Positions 20,652 to 29,599 of a stretch of DNA of 64,000 nt are shown piece by piece; within the stretch, counting starts at the first letter, position 1; each line of letters opens with the position of its first letter. A model generated the notes under the pieces. It was not told the origin of the DNA. It ran no database searches and saw only the letters and a program-made list of their open reading frames with translations. The DNA is from Roseicyclus sp. (GTDB taxonomy: Bacteria; Pseudomonadota; Alphaproteobacteria; Rhodobacterales; Rhodobacteraceae). Made by a program: the position numbers and the translations under genes. The stretch lies in assembly GCF_018402035.1 (NCBI RefSeq), contig NZ_JAGYJN010000008.1, positions 1 to 64,000 on the forward strand, written 5' to 3'.

Positions 20652-21602
20652 ATGAGCTTGATCACCCGTACCGCTTGTAGCGTGCTTGCATTGGGCCTGA
20701 CCACCGGGGCGGCCTTGGCCGGTGGGCATAACGATTGTGACACCGTGCGTTTTTCCGATGTCGGCTGGACCGATATCACCGCGACCACGGCGGCGACCTC
20801 TGTCGTACTGGAGGCCTTGGGCTATGAGACCGAGACGCTCGTTTTGTCGGTGCCTGTCACCTATACCTCGCTTGCCTCGGGCGACATCGACATCTTCCTG
20901 GGCAATTGGATGCCGACGATGGAGGCCGATATCGCGCCTTACCGCGATGCAGGCACCGTCGATACCGTGCGCGCCAATCTGGAAGGGGCGAAATACACGC
21001 TGGCCACCAATGCGCATGGTGCCGCGATGGGGATCGCTGATTTCGCCGATATCGCGGGTGCTGCCGATGCGCTGGAAAGCCAGATCTACGGGATCGAGCC
21101 CGGCAATGATGGCAACCGCCTGATCATGGACATGATCGCGGCTGATGCTTTCGGGCTTGCTGGGGCGGAATTCGATGTGGTCGAAAGCTCGGAACAAGGC
21201 ATGCTGGCCCAAGTTGCGCGCGCGGTCGATCGTGGAGAACCGATCGTCTTCCTCGCTTGGGAGCCGCATCCGATGAATGCCAATTTCGATCTGACCTATC
21301 TGACAGGCGGTGATGATTGGTTCGGCCCCGATCTGGGCGGTGCTACGGTCTTTACCAACACGCGTGCGGGCTACGCGGCGGCTTGCCCCAATGTTGGCGC
21401 GCTGTTGAACAATCTGGTTTTCACGCTTGCGATGGAAAACGAGATCATGGGCGCGATCTTGAACGATGGGGCCGATCCGATCGATGCGGCCACGGCTTGG
21501 ATGTCGGCCAATCCCGATCTCGTCATGGGCTGGCTTGATGGTGTGACCACCGTCGATGGTGGCGATGCGCGCGCGGCGATGACCACCGCATTGGGCCTGT
21601 GA
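20652..21602 (+). CDS. choX: Choline ABC transporter, periplasmic substrate-binding protein
   Basis: A 316-residue secreted binding protein. The N-terminal signal peptide (SVLALGLTTGAALA) ends near residue 23, with likely cleavage before GGH. The mature part shows the ChoX aromatic-box tryptophans and tyrosine in context: VGWTDITATTAAT, FLGNWMPTME, AKYTLATN and LAWEPHPMN. These cage the trimethylammonium group of choline. It lies divergent from betI and upstream of choW, separated by a gap with a stable hairpin. Confidence 0.94.
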   Translation: MSLITRTACSVLALGLTTGAALAGGHNDCDTVRFSDVGWTDITATTAATSVVLEALGYETETLVLSVPVTYTSLASGDIDIFLGNWMPTMEADIAPYRDAGTVDTVRANLEGAKYTLATNAHGAAMGIADFADIAGAADALESQIYGIEPGNDGNRLIMDMIAADAFGLAGAEFDVVESSEQGMLAQVARAVDRGEPIVFLAWEPHPMNANFDLTYLTGGDDWFGPDLGGATVFTNTRAGYAAACPNVGALLNNLVFTLAMENEIMGAILNDGADPIDAATAWMSANPDLVMGWLDGVTTVDGGDARAAMTTALGL

Positions 21603-21623
21603 TCGTCTGATCGCGGCGAAAAG

Positions 21624-21649
21624 GCGGTGCGCATGATGGTGCGCACCGC
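21624..21649 (+). promoter_or_regulatory. Intercistronic stem-loop between choX and choW
   Basis: A perfect 9-bp stem, GCGGTGCGC (21624-21632) / GCGCACCGC (21641-21649), with an 8-nt loop and no T tract after it. It lies 22 bp after the choX stop and 28 bp before choW. Such a hairpin would protect upstream mRNA and raise binding-protein level over permease, as in other ABC operons. The role is inferred. Confidence 0.6.
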
Positions 21650-21676
21650 ACCCACGCCTGTCAAAGGACATGCCCG

Positions 21677-22630
21677 ATGCTGCGATGGCTGACCGAGTGC
21701 GATCAGGGCTGGCCCGAGGGTATGGGCCCGCTTGGCGCCTTGTCGGAATGTAAGATCCGCATCGGTGACGCGGCCGAAGCGGGGTTTGATTGGCTTCAGG
21801 TCAATCTGGCCGGGCTTTTTGACGCGCTGGCGCTGGCGCTTGAGGTGATGATCGAGGTGATCCTCGCGCTGTTGCAAGAACCGCCCAACACCGGCTGGCT
21901 TTATGATCTGCGCCGGTCTGAGATCGACTACCTTTACCCGCCCGAATGGCACCCGATCTTGATAACCGTGATCTTTGTCGTGCTGGCCTATCGGCTGCAT
22001 CGTGGTTGGCGGGTGCCGATGCTTTTGGCCGCTGGCCTATTGTTCATCATCAACCAAGGTTACTGGGATGAGACGACCGAAAGCCTGACACTGGTCACGG
22101 CGGCTTGCGTCGTCTGCATGGGATTGGGCGTGCCCATCGGGATCGCGGCGGCGCATCGGCCAAGGCTTTATGCCGCGATGCGGCCCGTGCTGGATTTGAT
22201 GCAAACGCTACCGACCTTTGTCTATCTGATCCCGGCCATCGTGTTTTTCGGCATCGGCATGGTGCCGGGGCTGATCGCGACCGTGATCTTTGTGTTGCCC
22301 GCGCCGATCCGGCTGACGCATTTGGGGATATCCTCAACCCCGACCGCATTGCTGGAGGCCGCTGATGCCTTTGGGGCTACGCCGCGCCAAAAGCTGTGGA
22401 AGGTCGAGTTGCCCTATGCCACGCCACAGATCATGGCCGGGCTGAACCAGACGATCATGCTATCGCTGTCGATGGTGGTCATCGCGGCGCTTGTGGGGGC
22501 AAATGGGCTGGGCGTGCCGGTGGTGCGCGCGCTCAATCAGGTGAACACCGGTTTGGGCTTTGAGGCGGGGCTGATCATCGTGGTGGTGGCGATCTTGCTC
22601 GACCGTCTATTGCGGGTGAGCCGCAGATGA
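21677..22630 (+). CDS. choW: Choline ABC transporter permease
   Basis: A 317-residue inner-membrane permease of the OpuAB/ProW type. An N-terminal soluble stretch of about 90 residues precedes five or six hydrophobic segments, for example ILITVIFVVLAYRL, MLLAAGLLFII and LTLVTAACVVCMGLGVPIGIAAA. The EAA-like coupling loop is EAADAFGATPRQKLWKVELPYA. The gene overlaps choV by 4 bp, so permease and ATPase are made together. Confidence 0.94.
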   Translation: MLRWLTECDQGWPEGMGPLGALSECKIRIGDAAEAGFDWLQVNLAGLFDALALALEVMIEVILALLQEPPNTGWLYDLRRSEIDYLYPPEWHPILITVIFVVLAYRLHRGWRVPMLLAAGLLFIINQGYWDETTESLTLVTAACVVCMGLGVPIGIAAAHRPRLYAAMRPVLDLMQTLPTFVYLIPAIVFFGIGMVPGLIATVIFVLPAPIRLTHLGISSTPTALLEAADAFGATPRQKLWKVELPYATPQIMAGLNQTIMLSLSMVVIAALVGANGLGVPVVRALNQVNTGLGFEAGLIIVVVAILLDRLLRVSRR

Positions 22631-23640
22631 GCGTTGCTGTCCGCTTTCACAATGTCTGCATCATGTTCGGCGACAATCCCGCGCCCGCGCTGGTGCGCGC
22701 AGATGCGGGGGAAACACGGGCCGAGATCCAAGCGGCGACGGGGCATGTCTTGGGCGTGCATGATTGCACGCTGAGCGTGGAGGCGGGGGAAATCCTTGTC
22801 CTGATGGGCCTGTCGGGGTCGGGCAAATCGACATTGCTGCGCGCGGTCAACGCGCTCAACCCCGTGGCGCGCGGCCATGTCGAGGTGCGCTTGGGCGATG
22901 CGATGGTGAATGTGACCGAGGCGCGGGGGGCAAATTTGCGCCATCTGCGCCAGACCGCGGTGGCCATGGTCTTTCAACAATTCGGCCTTTTGCCTTGGCG
23001 CAGCGTGGCCGAGAATGTGGGGCTAGGGCTGGAATTGGCGGGGGTCGATGGCAGCGCGCGCCGTGAGCGGGTTGAGCGCCAGCTGGAACTGGTGGGCCTG
23101 TCAGACCGCGCCGATGCGTTGGTGGGTGAGCTTTCGGGCGGCATGCAGCAGCGCGTGGGGCTGGCGCGCGCCTTTGCGACCGAGGCGCCGATCTTGCTGA
23201 TGGATGAACCGTTCTCGGCGCTTGACCCGCTGATCCGGACGAAGCTGCAAGATGAATTGCTTGACCTGCAGCGCGATCTGAAGCGCACGATCATCTTTGT
23301 CAGCCATGATCTAGACGAGGCGTTCAAGATCGGCAACCGCATCGCGATCATGGAAGGGGGGCGCATCATTCAATGCGGCACCCCGCGCGAGATTTTCTCG
23401 CAGCCTGCCACGGCTTATGTTGCGGAATTTGTTGCGAATATGAACCCGCTCGGCGTCTTGACCGCGCGCGATGTGATGGGGCAGGGCGCGGGTGGCGTGG
23501 TGTCTATCTCCCCTGAGACACCTCTGCGCGCAATCTTGGCGCGCTTTGCCAAAGACCCCGCCCCCTTGGCGGTAGAGGAGGCGGGCGTTGTGATTGGCAC
23601 GGTCACGCCCGAAAGCGTGACCGCAAGGCTGGGTGCCTGA
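22627..23640 (+). CDS. choV: Choline ABC transporter ATP-binding protein
   Basis: A 337-residue ABC ATPase of the glycine betaine/choline uptake group. Walker A is GLSGSGKST (about residues 59-67), the Q-loop lies in MVFQQFGLLPW, the signature is LSGGMQQRVGLARA and Walker B is ILLMDEPFSALD. The N-terminal extension and the C-terminal segment after the ATPase core follow the ProV/OpuAA layout. The ATGA overlap couples it to choW. A pair of large palindromes follows the stop codon. Confidence 0.95.
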   Translation: MSVAVRFHNVCIMFGDNPAPALVRADAGETRAEIQAATGHVLGVHDCTLSVEAGEILVLMGLSGSGKSTLLRAVNALNPVARGHVEVRLGDAMVNVTEARGANLRHLRQTAVAMVFQQFGLLPWRSVAENVGLGLELAGVDGSARRERVERQLELVGLSDRADALVGELSGGMQQRVGLARAFATEAPILLMDEPFSALDPLIRTKLQDELLDLQRDLKRTIIFVSHDLDEAFKIGNRIAIMEGGRIIQCGTPREIFSQPATAYVAEFVANMNPLGVLTARDVMGQGAGGVVSISPETPLRAILARFAKDPAPLAVEEAGVVIGTVTPESVTARLGA

Positions 23641-23646
23641 GGCGCT

Positions 23647-23697
23647 GAATTTTCGTACGAAAATTCAAATGCCCGATTATTCGTACGAATAATCGGG
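23647..23697. terminator. Two perfect palindromes between convergent choV and gcdH
   Basis: The first is a 20-bp perfect palindrome (23647-23666, arms GAATTTTCGT / ACGAAAATTC). Four bases later comes a 26-bp perfect palindrome (23672-23697, arms CCCGATTATTCGT / ACGAATAATCGGG) followed by TTT. Both share the core TTCGTACGAA. Placed 6 bp after choV and 2 bp before the gcdH stop, they most likely act as a bidirectional terminator. Two separate palindromes with a common core are more than termination needs. Confidence 0.65.
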
Positions 23698-23699
23698 TT

Positions 23700-24914
23700 T
23701 CAGAAAAACGCCTGAAGCCCGGTTTGGGCGCGACCAAGGATCAGCGCATGCACATCATGCGTGCCCTCATAGGTATTCACCGTCTCAAGGTTCTGAGCGT
23801 GGCGCATGACATGATATTCCGCCATGATCCCGTTGCCGCCATGCATATCGCGCGCGGCCCGCGCGATATCGAGCGCCTTGCCGCAATTGTTGCGCTTGAT
23901 TAGCGAAATCACCTCGGGCGCGCAGCTCCCATCCTCAAGCATGCGGCCAGCACGCAGTGCGGCTTGAAGCCCCAGCGCGATCTCGGTCTGCATATCGGCG
24001 AGCTTTTTCTGAAAGAGCTGTGTCTGCGCCAAGGGGCGGTCAAATTGCACCCGGTCCAACCCATATTGCCGCGCGCGGTGCCAGCAATCCTCGGCCGCAC
24101 CCATGACACCCCAAGCGATGCCATAGCGCGCCCGGTTGAGGCAGCCAAACGGCCCTTTGAGGCCCTCAACCCCGGGCAGCAGTGCATCCTCTGGCACCGC
24201 CACATCCTTCATCACGATCTCACCCGTGACCGATGCACGAAGCGAGAGCTTGCCGCCGATCTTGGGGGCGCTGAGTCCCGCCATGCCTTTCTCAAGGATA
24301 AAGCCACGGATTTTGCCGCCATGTGCCTCGGATTTGGCCCAAACGACGAAAACATCGGCGATGGGGCTGTTGGAAATCCACATCTTGGCCCCGTTCAGCA
24401 CATAGCCGTCGGCGGTTTTGCGGGCCACGGTCTTCATGCCTGCCGGGTCCGATCCGGCATCGGGTTCGGTCAGCCCGAAACAGCCGATCAGCTTGCCCGC
24501 CGCCAGACCGGGCAGGTATTTTTGCCGCTGCGCTTCCGAGCCATAGGCATGGATGGGATACATCACGAGGCTTGATTGCACGCTCATCATCGAGCGATAG
24601 CCGCTATCGACGCGCTCAACCTCGCGCGCGACAAGCCCGTATGCCACATAGCCCGCCCCCAGCCCGCCGTATGCCTCGGGGATGGTGACGCCCAAAAGCC
24701 CCATCTCACCCATCTCGGCAAAGATCTCGGGCGCGACACGTTCGTTCAAGTACGCGTCACTGACACGCGGCATCAGCTTGTCTTGCGCATAGGCCCGCGC
24801 GCTCTCGGCGATCATACGCTCTTCTTCGCTGAGCTGTGCGGCGAGGTGGAACGGATCGGCCCAGTCGAACGGTGCGAGCGAGGGGCCGTTATAGCGGGTC
24901 TGTCCGTCGGGCAT
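23700..24914 (-). CDS. gcdH: Glutaryl-CoA dehydrogenase (acyl-CoA dehydrogenase family)
   Basis: A 404-residue flavoprotein that oxidises and decarboxylates glutaryl-CoA to crotonyl-CoA in lysine/tryptophan breakdown. The catalytic base is Glu383 in [20 protein letters not shown], the exact GCDH-type C-terminal motif. [13 protein letters not shown] and [18 protein letters not shown] are FAD/substrate loops. ATG 24914 is chosen because AAAGGAGA lies just upstream; the frame stays open to 25046 but that part has no family similarity. It is convergent with choV across the palindrome pair. Confidence 0.92.
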   Translation of the reverse strand: MPDGQTRYNGPSLAPFDWADPFHLAAQLSEEERMIAESARAYAQDKLMPRVSDAYLNERVAPEIFAEMGEMGLLGVTIPEAYGGLGAGYVAYGLVAREVERVDSGYRSMMSVQSSLVMYPIHAYGSEAQRQKYLPGLAAGKLIGCFGLTEPDAGSDPAGMKTVARKTADGYVLNGAKMWISNSPIADVFVVWAKSEAHGGKIRGFILEKGMAGLSAPKIGGKLSLRASVTGEIVMKDVAVPEDALLPGVEGLKGPFGCLNRARYGIAWGVMGAAEDCWHRARQYGLDRVQFDRPLAQTQLFQKKLADMQTEIALGLQAALRAGRMLEDGSCAPEVISLIKRNNCGKALDIARAARDMHGGNGIMAEYHVMRHAQNLETVNTYEGTHDVHALILGRAQTGLQAFF

Positions 24915-25103
24915 GGCGCGGTCTCCTTTGGGCTGGCACCGATTCATATCATTTGCAGCGATTGTGCAAGGCTTTGGCAATGGGGTGACGCTGGTTCGGC
25001 GGATGTTAGGAGTTTTGGGCTCATGGAGGAGATTATGAAAATGCAACTAATGACGTCGATCCACTCGCATGTGATAGCAAAGGTTTAATATTTTTAGACA
25101 TAT

Positions 25104-26336
25104 TCACGACTTATCCACAGATGCGGGCGCGATGTCGCGGATCAGTGTCGGGATATGGTCCTTGAAGCGGAAGAAGCCGGCGCTGGCATGGGGCCATGCG
25201 GCTTGGTCATAGGGGCGGATGCGTCGGATCAGGGCAATCCCGACCTCTGCCAGCATCGCATCCAAGACGCCGACGGCGTGGGCTGCCGGGCCGGTGGGCG
25301 CATAAGCCGTCACGATCTGGGTCAGCCCAAGATCCAAGGCCCAGGCCGTGATTGCGGCCGGATCATCGCTGAGCGGGCCGGGCGCGCCCATGCGACCCGA
25401 CCAGCGCGCGCGGGCATCGGTCATCGCTTCCTGCGTAAAGGCCACGACAGGCTGTGCCACGGGCAAGGGCGAGCGGCCTGCAACCGAGATCAGCGCCGCA
25501 TGGCCAAGGATCGGGCCAGGGTGATCGTCGAAAAGAAACCCCGGCGAGAGGTCTTCTTCGGTCAACAAGATACCCGTGGGCAGATCGGGATTGGGGCGCG
25601 CGTCGGCTGGCAAAGGGCGGCGCGGCGGGTGTGGCGGGCCAGAAAGCGGGGCGGCATCGCTGACCAGACCTTTGGGGGCAAAGCGCCCCTCGGTATAGCG
25701 CGCGATATTGTTGGGCCGCGCAAGGTAATGCTTGCCCGGTGTTTGCAAACCCGCGACCCAGCGCCATGACAGCGTGTTGGACGCCGGATCGCCGTCGAGC
25801 AGATGGCGCATAAACAGATCGGCCCCCGCCTCCCACGGCAGGCGCAAGGTGAAGATCCAGATCGAGGCCATCCACATCCGCGCGTGATTGTGCAAATACC
25901 CTGTCGCGACCAATTCGCGCATCCATGCATCAAAGCAATCGATCCCCGTCTGCCCTGCGGTGGCTGCAGCCAAGCGGTCATCATGACGACCATCGGCCAA
26001 GACACGCGCAAGCCCGGTGCGATAATCCGCCCAGACCTGCGGCCGCATTTCGAGCCAGCCTTTCCAATAGGTCCGCCAGACGACCTCTTGGATGAATTTC
26101 TCGGCTGCCATGGCGGAATGGCGGCCCAAAACGGCGGCAAGCACCTCGGGCTCGGTGATCAGCCGATGGCGCAGATAGGGCGACAGGCCCGAGACATGCG
26201 GATGGTTTTGCGCGGCCAGATCGAAATTGCGCCGTGCGGCATAGTCGCGCCCTGCGACGGGAACAAAGCGGCGCAACCGTTCCAGCGCATGGGTGCGCGT
26301 GGCCGGGATGGGGGTGTTTTCAGCTGTTTTGGTCAT
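25104..26336 (-). CDS. Cryptochrome/photolyase family protein with FAD domain first
   Basis: A 410-residue protein. Residues about 15-230 form the helical FAD-binding domain of photolyases: [52 protein letters not shown] and [15 protein letters not shown] are its characteristic blocks. This domain normally follows an N-terminal alpha/beta domain, but here it starts almost at the N-terminus. About 160 C-terminal residues (from [14 protein letters not shown] to [11 protein letters not shown]) resemble that alpha/beta domain, including [13 protein letters not shown] and the closing FFRFKDHIP. The domain order looks swapped. DNA repair or blue-light sensing is possible. Start ATG 26336; a TTG lies 9 bp upstream. 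Confidence 0.8.
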   Translation of the reverse strand: MTKTAENTPIPATRTHALERLRRFVPVAGRDYAARRNFDLAAQNHPHVSGLSPYLRHRLITEPEVLAAVLGRHSAMAAEKFIQEVVWRTYWKGWLEMRPQVWADYRTGLARVLADGRHDDRLAAATAGQTGIDCFDAWMRELVATGYLHNHARMWMASIWIFTLRLPWEAGADLFMRHLLDGDPASNTLSWRWVAGLQTPGKHYLARPNNIARYTEGRFAPKGLVSDAAPLSGPPHPPRRPLPADARPNPDLPTGILLTEEDLSPGFLFDDHPGPILGHAALISVAGRSPLPVAQPVVAFTQEAMTDARARWSGRMGAPGPLSDDPAAITAWALDLGLTQIVTAYAPTGPAAHAVGVLDAMLAEVGIALIRRIRPYDQAAWPHASAGFFRFKDHIPTLIRDIAPASVDKS

Positions 26337-26457
26337 TGCGGGCAAGCTAGGCGGGCGTCAGGTCATGTCCATCGAATTCGCCCCGTGCCCTTGCAGCCCC
26401 CCCAACCCACCACTAAGACTGAGGGGTAACAGCCATTCGCATTCGGGGCAGGCCGCT

Positions 26458-27090
26458 ATGATTGATCCTATTGACCATTACATGAACAACCTTGTGCCGA
26501 TGGTGGTCGAACAGACCAGCCGGGGCGAGCGGGCCTATGATATCTTCTCGCGGCTTTTGAAAGAGCGGATCATCTTTCTGTCCGGCCCGGTGCATGACGG
26601 CATGGCAAGCTTGATCGTCGCACAGCTTTTGCACCTTGAGGCCGAGAATCCGTCCAAGGAAATCTCGATGTATATCAACTCGCCCGGTGGCGTGGTGACC
26701 TCGGGTCTGTCGATCTACGACACGATGCAATACATCAAGCCCAAGGTCTCGACCTTGGTTGTTGGTCAAGCGGCCTCCATGGGCTCGCTTTTGCTGACGG
26801 CTGGCGAAAAGGGCATGCGCTTTTCGCTGCCCAATAGCCGGATCATGGTTCACCAGCCCTCGGGCGGGTATCAGGGGCAGGCGACCGATATCATGATCCA
26901 CGCCAAAGAGACCCAAAAGCTCAAGGATCGGCTGAACCAGATCTATGTCAAGCACACCGGCCAAAGTTTTGAGGCTGTGGTCGAAGGGCTTGAGCGCGAC
27001 AATTTCATGGATGCCGAACAGGCCAAGGCTTGGGGCTTAATCGACGAAATCGTGGAAACCCGCGTTCCCGCCGGTGGCGAAACCAAGTGA
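26458..27090 (+). CDS. clpP: ATP-dependent Clp protease proteolytic subunit
   Basis: A 210-residue serine peptidase that forms the double heptameric chamber of ClpXP. The catalytic triad is visible as Ser107 in GQAASMGS, His132 in MVHQPSGG and Asp181 in [11 protein letters not shown]. Start ATG 26458 ([14 protein letters not shown]) matches alphaproteobacterial ClpP; the reading frame is open upstream but overlaps the divergent photolyase-like gene. clpX follows after 146 bp. Confidence 0.97.
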   Translation: MIDPIDHYMNNLVPMVVEQTSRGERAYDIFSRLLKERIIFLSGPVHDGMASLIVAQLLHLEAENPSKEISMYINSPGGVVTSGLSIYDTMQYIKPKVSTLVVGQAASMGSLLLTAGEKGMRFSLPNSRIMVHQPSGGYQGQATDIMIHAKETQKLKDRLNQIYVKHTGQSFEAVVEGLERDNFMDAEQAKAWGLIDEIVETRVPAGGETK

Positions 27091-27125
27091 TTGGTCCGCT
27101 TTCCCCACTGAAATTTGCGGGGATT

Positions 27126-27155
27126 TTGACATTGTGGTGCCCGGTCGCCTGTTCT
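27126..27155 (+). promoter_or_regulatory. Candidate sigma-70-type promoter for clpX
   Basis: A perfect -35 box TTGACA (27126-27131) is followed 18 bp later by the weak -10 candidate TGTTCT (27150-27155), in the 146-bp gap between clpP and clpX. This would allow clpX transcription apart from clpP. The -10 match is poor, so confidence is limited. Confidence 0.4.
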
Positions 27156-27236
27156 AGGCTTTCGGGGACAGTGTGTGCGCGCCGCTGCGCGGGCACATTG
27201 GCAATATGGTCCGACAGACCGGTTGAGGTGTAGAGC

Positions 27237-28505
27237 ATGGCGAATTCATCCAGTAGCGACACGAAGAACACGCTTTATTGTTCGTTCTGCGGCAAAAGCC
27301 AGCATGAGGTGCGCAAGCTGATCGCCGGGCCGACGGTGTTTATCTGCGATGAATGCGTCGAGCTTTGCATGGATATCATCCGCGAAGAGACCAAGACTTC
27401 GGGGCTGAAATCGGCGGGCGGCGTGCCCACCCCGCTTGAGATTTGCGATGTGCTTGATGATTACGTCATCGGTCAGCGCCACGCTAAGCGCGTGCTGTCC
27501 GTGGCGGTGCATAACCACTACAAGCGTCTGAACAATGCGGGCAAATCCGATATCGAGCTGTCGAAATCGAATATCTTGCTGATCGGCCCCACGGGCTGTG
27601 GCAAGACGCTGTTGGCCCAGACCTTGGCGCGTATCTTGGATGTGCCTTTCACCATGGCCGACGCCACCACGCTGACCGAAGCGGGCTATGTGGGCGAGGA
27701 TGTCGAGAACATCATCCTTAAGCTGTTGCAGGCCAGCGAATACAATGTCGAACGGGCGCAGCGCGGCATCGTCTATATCGACGAGGTCGATAAGATCACG
27801 CGCAAATCCGACAACCCCTCGATCACCCGCGATGTCTCGGGCGAGGGGGTGCAGCAGGCACTTTTGAAGATCATGGAGGGCACGGTCGCCTCCGTGCCGC
27901 CGCAAGGTGGGCGCAAGCATCCGCAGCAAGAGTTTTTGCAGGTCGATACGACCAATATCTTGTTCATCTGCGGCGGGGCTTTCGCGGGCCTCGACAAGAT
28001 CATCGCGCAGCGCGGCAAGGGCAGCGCGATGGGCTTTGGTGCCGATGTGCGCGATCCTGAATCCAAATCGGTGGGCGAGTATTTCAAAGAGCTTGAACCC
28101 GAGGATCTGTTGAAATTTGGCCTGATCCCAGAATTCGTTGGCCGTCTGCCTGTGTTGGCCACGCTCGAGGATTTGGACGAGGCCGCACTTGTCACCATCC
28201 TGACCGAGCCGAAGAATGCGCTGGTCAAGCAATACCAGCGCCTGTTCGAGCTTGAGGATGTGAAGCTGAAGTTCACCGATGACGCGCTGACGGCCATCGC
28301 CAAACGCGCCATCATGCGCAAGACCGGCGCGCGGGGTTTGCGTTCGATCATGGAAGATATCTTGCTCAACACCATGTTCGACCTGCCCAGCACCGAAGGC
28401 GTGGAAGAGGTGGTGGTCAATGTGGAGGCCGTAACCTCGGAGGCGCAGCCCTTGTTGATCTATTCCGAGCAGCGGAAAAAGGGCGAACCCGCCAGCGCGG
28501 GGTGA
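27237..28505 (+). CDS. clpX: ATP-dependent Clp protease ATP-binding subunit ClpX
   Basis: A 422-residue AAA+ unfoldase that feeds substrates to ClpP. The N-terminal zinc-binding domain shows YCSFCGKS and [10 protein letters not shown] (four cysteines). Walker A is [10 protein letters not shown] and Walker B is [11 protein letters not shown]. The family block [15 protein letters not shown] and the C-terminal [18 protein letters not shown] (sensor 2) are intact. Length equals the usual ClpX. It lies downstream of clpP in the same direction. Confidence 0.98.
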   Translation: MANSSSSDTKNTLYCSFCGKSQHEVRKLIAGPTVFICDECVELCMDIIREETKTSGLKSAGGVPTPLEICDVLDDYVIGQRHAKRVLSVAVHNHYKRLNNAGKSDIELSKSNILLIGPTGCGKTLLAQTLARILDVPFTMADATTLTEAGYVGEDVENIILKLLQASEYNVERAQRGIVYIDEVDKITRKSDNPSITRDVSGEGVQQALLKIMEGTVASVPPQGGRKHPQQEFLQVDTTNILFICGGAFAGLDKIIAQRGKGSAMGFGADVRDPESKSVGEYFKELEPEDLLKFGLIPEFVGRLPVLATLEDLDEAALVTILTEPKNALVKQYQRLFELEDVKLKFTDDALTAIAKRAIMRKTGARGLRSIMEDILLNTMFDLPSTEGVEEVVVNVEAVTSEAQPLLIYSEQRKKGEPASAG

Positions 28506-28516
28506 CGGGCCATCGG

Positions 28517-28540
28517 TCACCGCATCGTTGCGGTGATTAT
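28517..28540. terminator. Hairpin terminator between convergent clpX and glycosyltransferase gene
   Basis: A perfect 8-bp stem, TCACCGCA / TGCGGTGA, with loop TCGT, followed by TTAT, starts 12 bp after the clpX stop. The short T run makes it a moderate terminator; it could serve both converging genes. Confidence 0.6.
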
Positions 28541-29556
28541 CTGAGCCACAAATTCTCGCGCTTCAGCGTATTGCGGATGACTTGTTCGCGCTTGGGCAGG
28601 TTTTCGCGGTCAAACAGCGCGCGGGCTTTGGCGCCCTTGCCCTGATAGATCATCCGCTTGATCGGCTCATGGGCCTTGAGCACTTTTTTGATGCGGTTGG
28701 GGGTGGTGATCTCTTCCAACAGGTCGACGACCGCTTGATCCTCGCGCGCATAGGCCAAGGGAAGGACGCGGTAGTGGCAGCTATGGCTGCCATCCAGCCA
28801 TCCCGGTGCCAGAGCATCGCGCCCACCGCCGAAGGACTGGATCACCAAGGGCAGTGCCACCTGATCAAGCCATGGGTCAAGCGATTGGCACACAAGCTCT
28901 GCCGGGGGGGTGTCGCGGATCGCCAGCGCGTATTCGGTAAAGCGCGTGCCAAAGGCCGCCGGGTCGCGATAGTAGAAAAACCCTGCGTTGAAATAGAGAT
29001 AGTGTCGCCAATATTCGGCGGGCCAGCGCGGATCGAGCGAGGCTTTGAAATCAAGGCCGAACTTGTCGTAGAGCGATTGCCATGTCGCCGTGTAGCCGGG
29101 GCCATAAAGCTCAAGCTGTGGCCATGTCCCCTCGACCCTGAGGCTGGCTGTGGGGCGGTCGAAATCAAAGGGCACATCCGACAGATCGCCGGTGATCAGC
29201 GTGTCGGTGTCAAAAAAGACAAAAGGTTGATCGGCGGGCAGTGAAGCGAGCGCTTCGATCTTGTTGCCATAGGGGTAGCTTTCGCCGAAATGTCGGTTCT
29301 CAAAGGGCAGGATCGTGGCGCCGAAGTCTTCGGTCAAAAGGCTGCGCGCCTCTGTGTCGGTGATGCGCGGATCGCGCGACCAGCGCGCGCCCGGCTGTGG
29401 CTCCGCGACAAAGAATTGCCCCTTGAAGTTGCGGTTAAAGCGCCGAAAGCTGGCGGCAAAAAGCACGGCCTCATAGGTCAGCCGCCCGGCTTGCGCCACG
29501 ATCATGACGTTGAAATCTTTTTGCTTTTTGCCTGATTTGGCTTTGTGTTTTTGCAT
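28537..29556 (-). CDS. Putative GT-A type glycosyltransferase of unknown acceptor
   Basis: A 339-residue protein without a name I can assign. FVFFDTDTLITGDL (about residue 115) is a DxD motif in the context used by GT-A glycosyltransferases to bind a metal-nucleotide sugar. The N-terminus KDFNVMIVAQAGRLTYEAVLFAASF looks like the first Rossmann strand and helix. YFNAGFFYYRDPAAFG fits the acceptor region of such enzymes. No signal peptide or membrane span is seen. Start ATG 29556 (MQKHKAK) is chosen over 29577. It lies 43 bp downstream of the ExoY-like gene on the same strand, which suggests a shared role in surface polysaccharide assembly. Confidence 0.7.
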   Translation of the reverse strand: MQKHKAKSGKKQKDFNVMIVAQAGRLTYEAVLFAASFRRFNRNFKGQFFVAEPQPGARWSRDPRITDTEARSLLTEDFGATILPFENRHFGESYPYGNKIEALASLPADQPFVFFDTDTLITGDLSDVPFDFDRPTASLRVEGTWPQLELYGPGYTATWQSLYDKFGLDFKASLDPRWPAEYWRHYLYFNAGFFYYRDPAAFGTRFTEYALAIRDTPPAELVCQSLDPWLDQVALPLVIQSFGGGRDALAPGWLDGSHSCHYRVLPLAYAREDQAVVDLLEEITTPNRIKKVLKAHEPIKRMIYQGKGAKARALFDRENLPKREQVIRNTLKRENLWLR

Positions 29557-29599
29557 TGCTCTACGCCCCCCAGTCACCCTTGCCCGTCGCTTTGGGCAA

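Noticed and set aside
23647-23697. Palindrome pair considered as an attachment site or integron attC
   Set aside because: There is no integrase, cassette or direct repeat nearby, and the palindromes are perfect without the bulges of attC sites.
24915-25103. Gap between gcdH and the photolyase-like gene
   Set aside because: I see an A/T-rich stretch near 25040-25110 but no hairpin, promoter or small gene that I can support.
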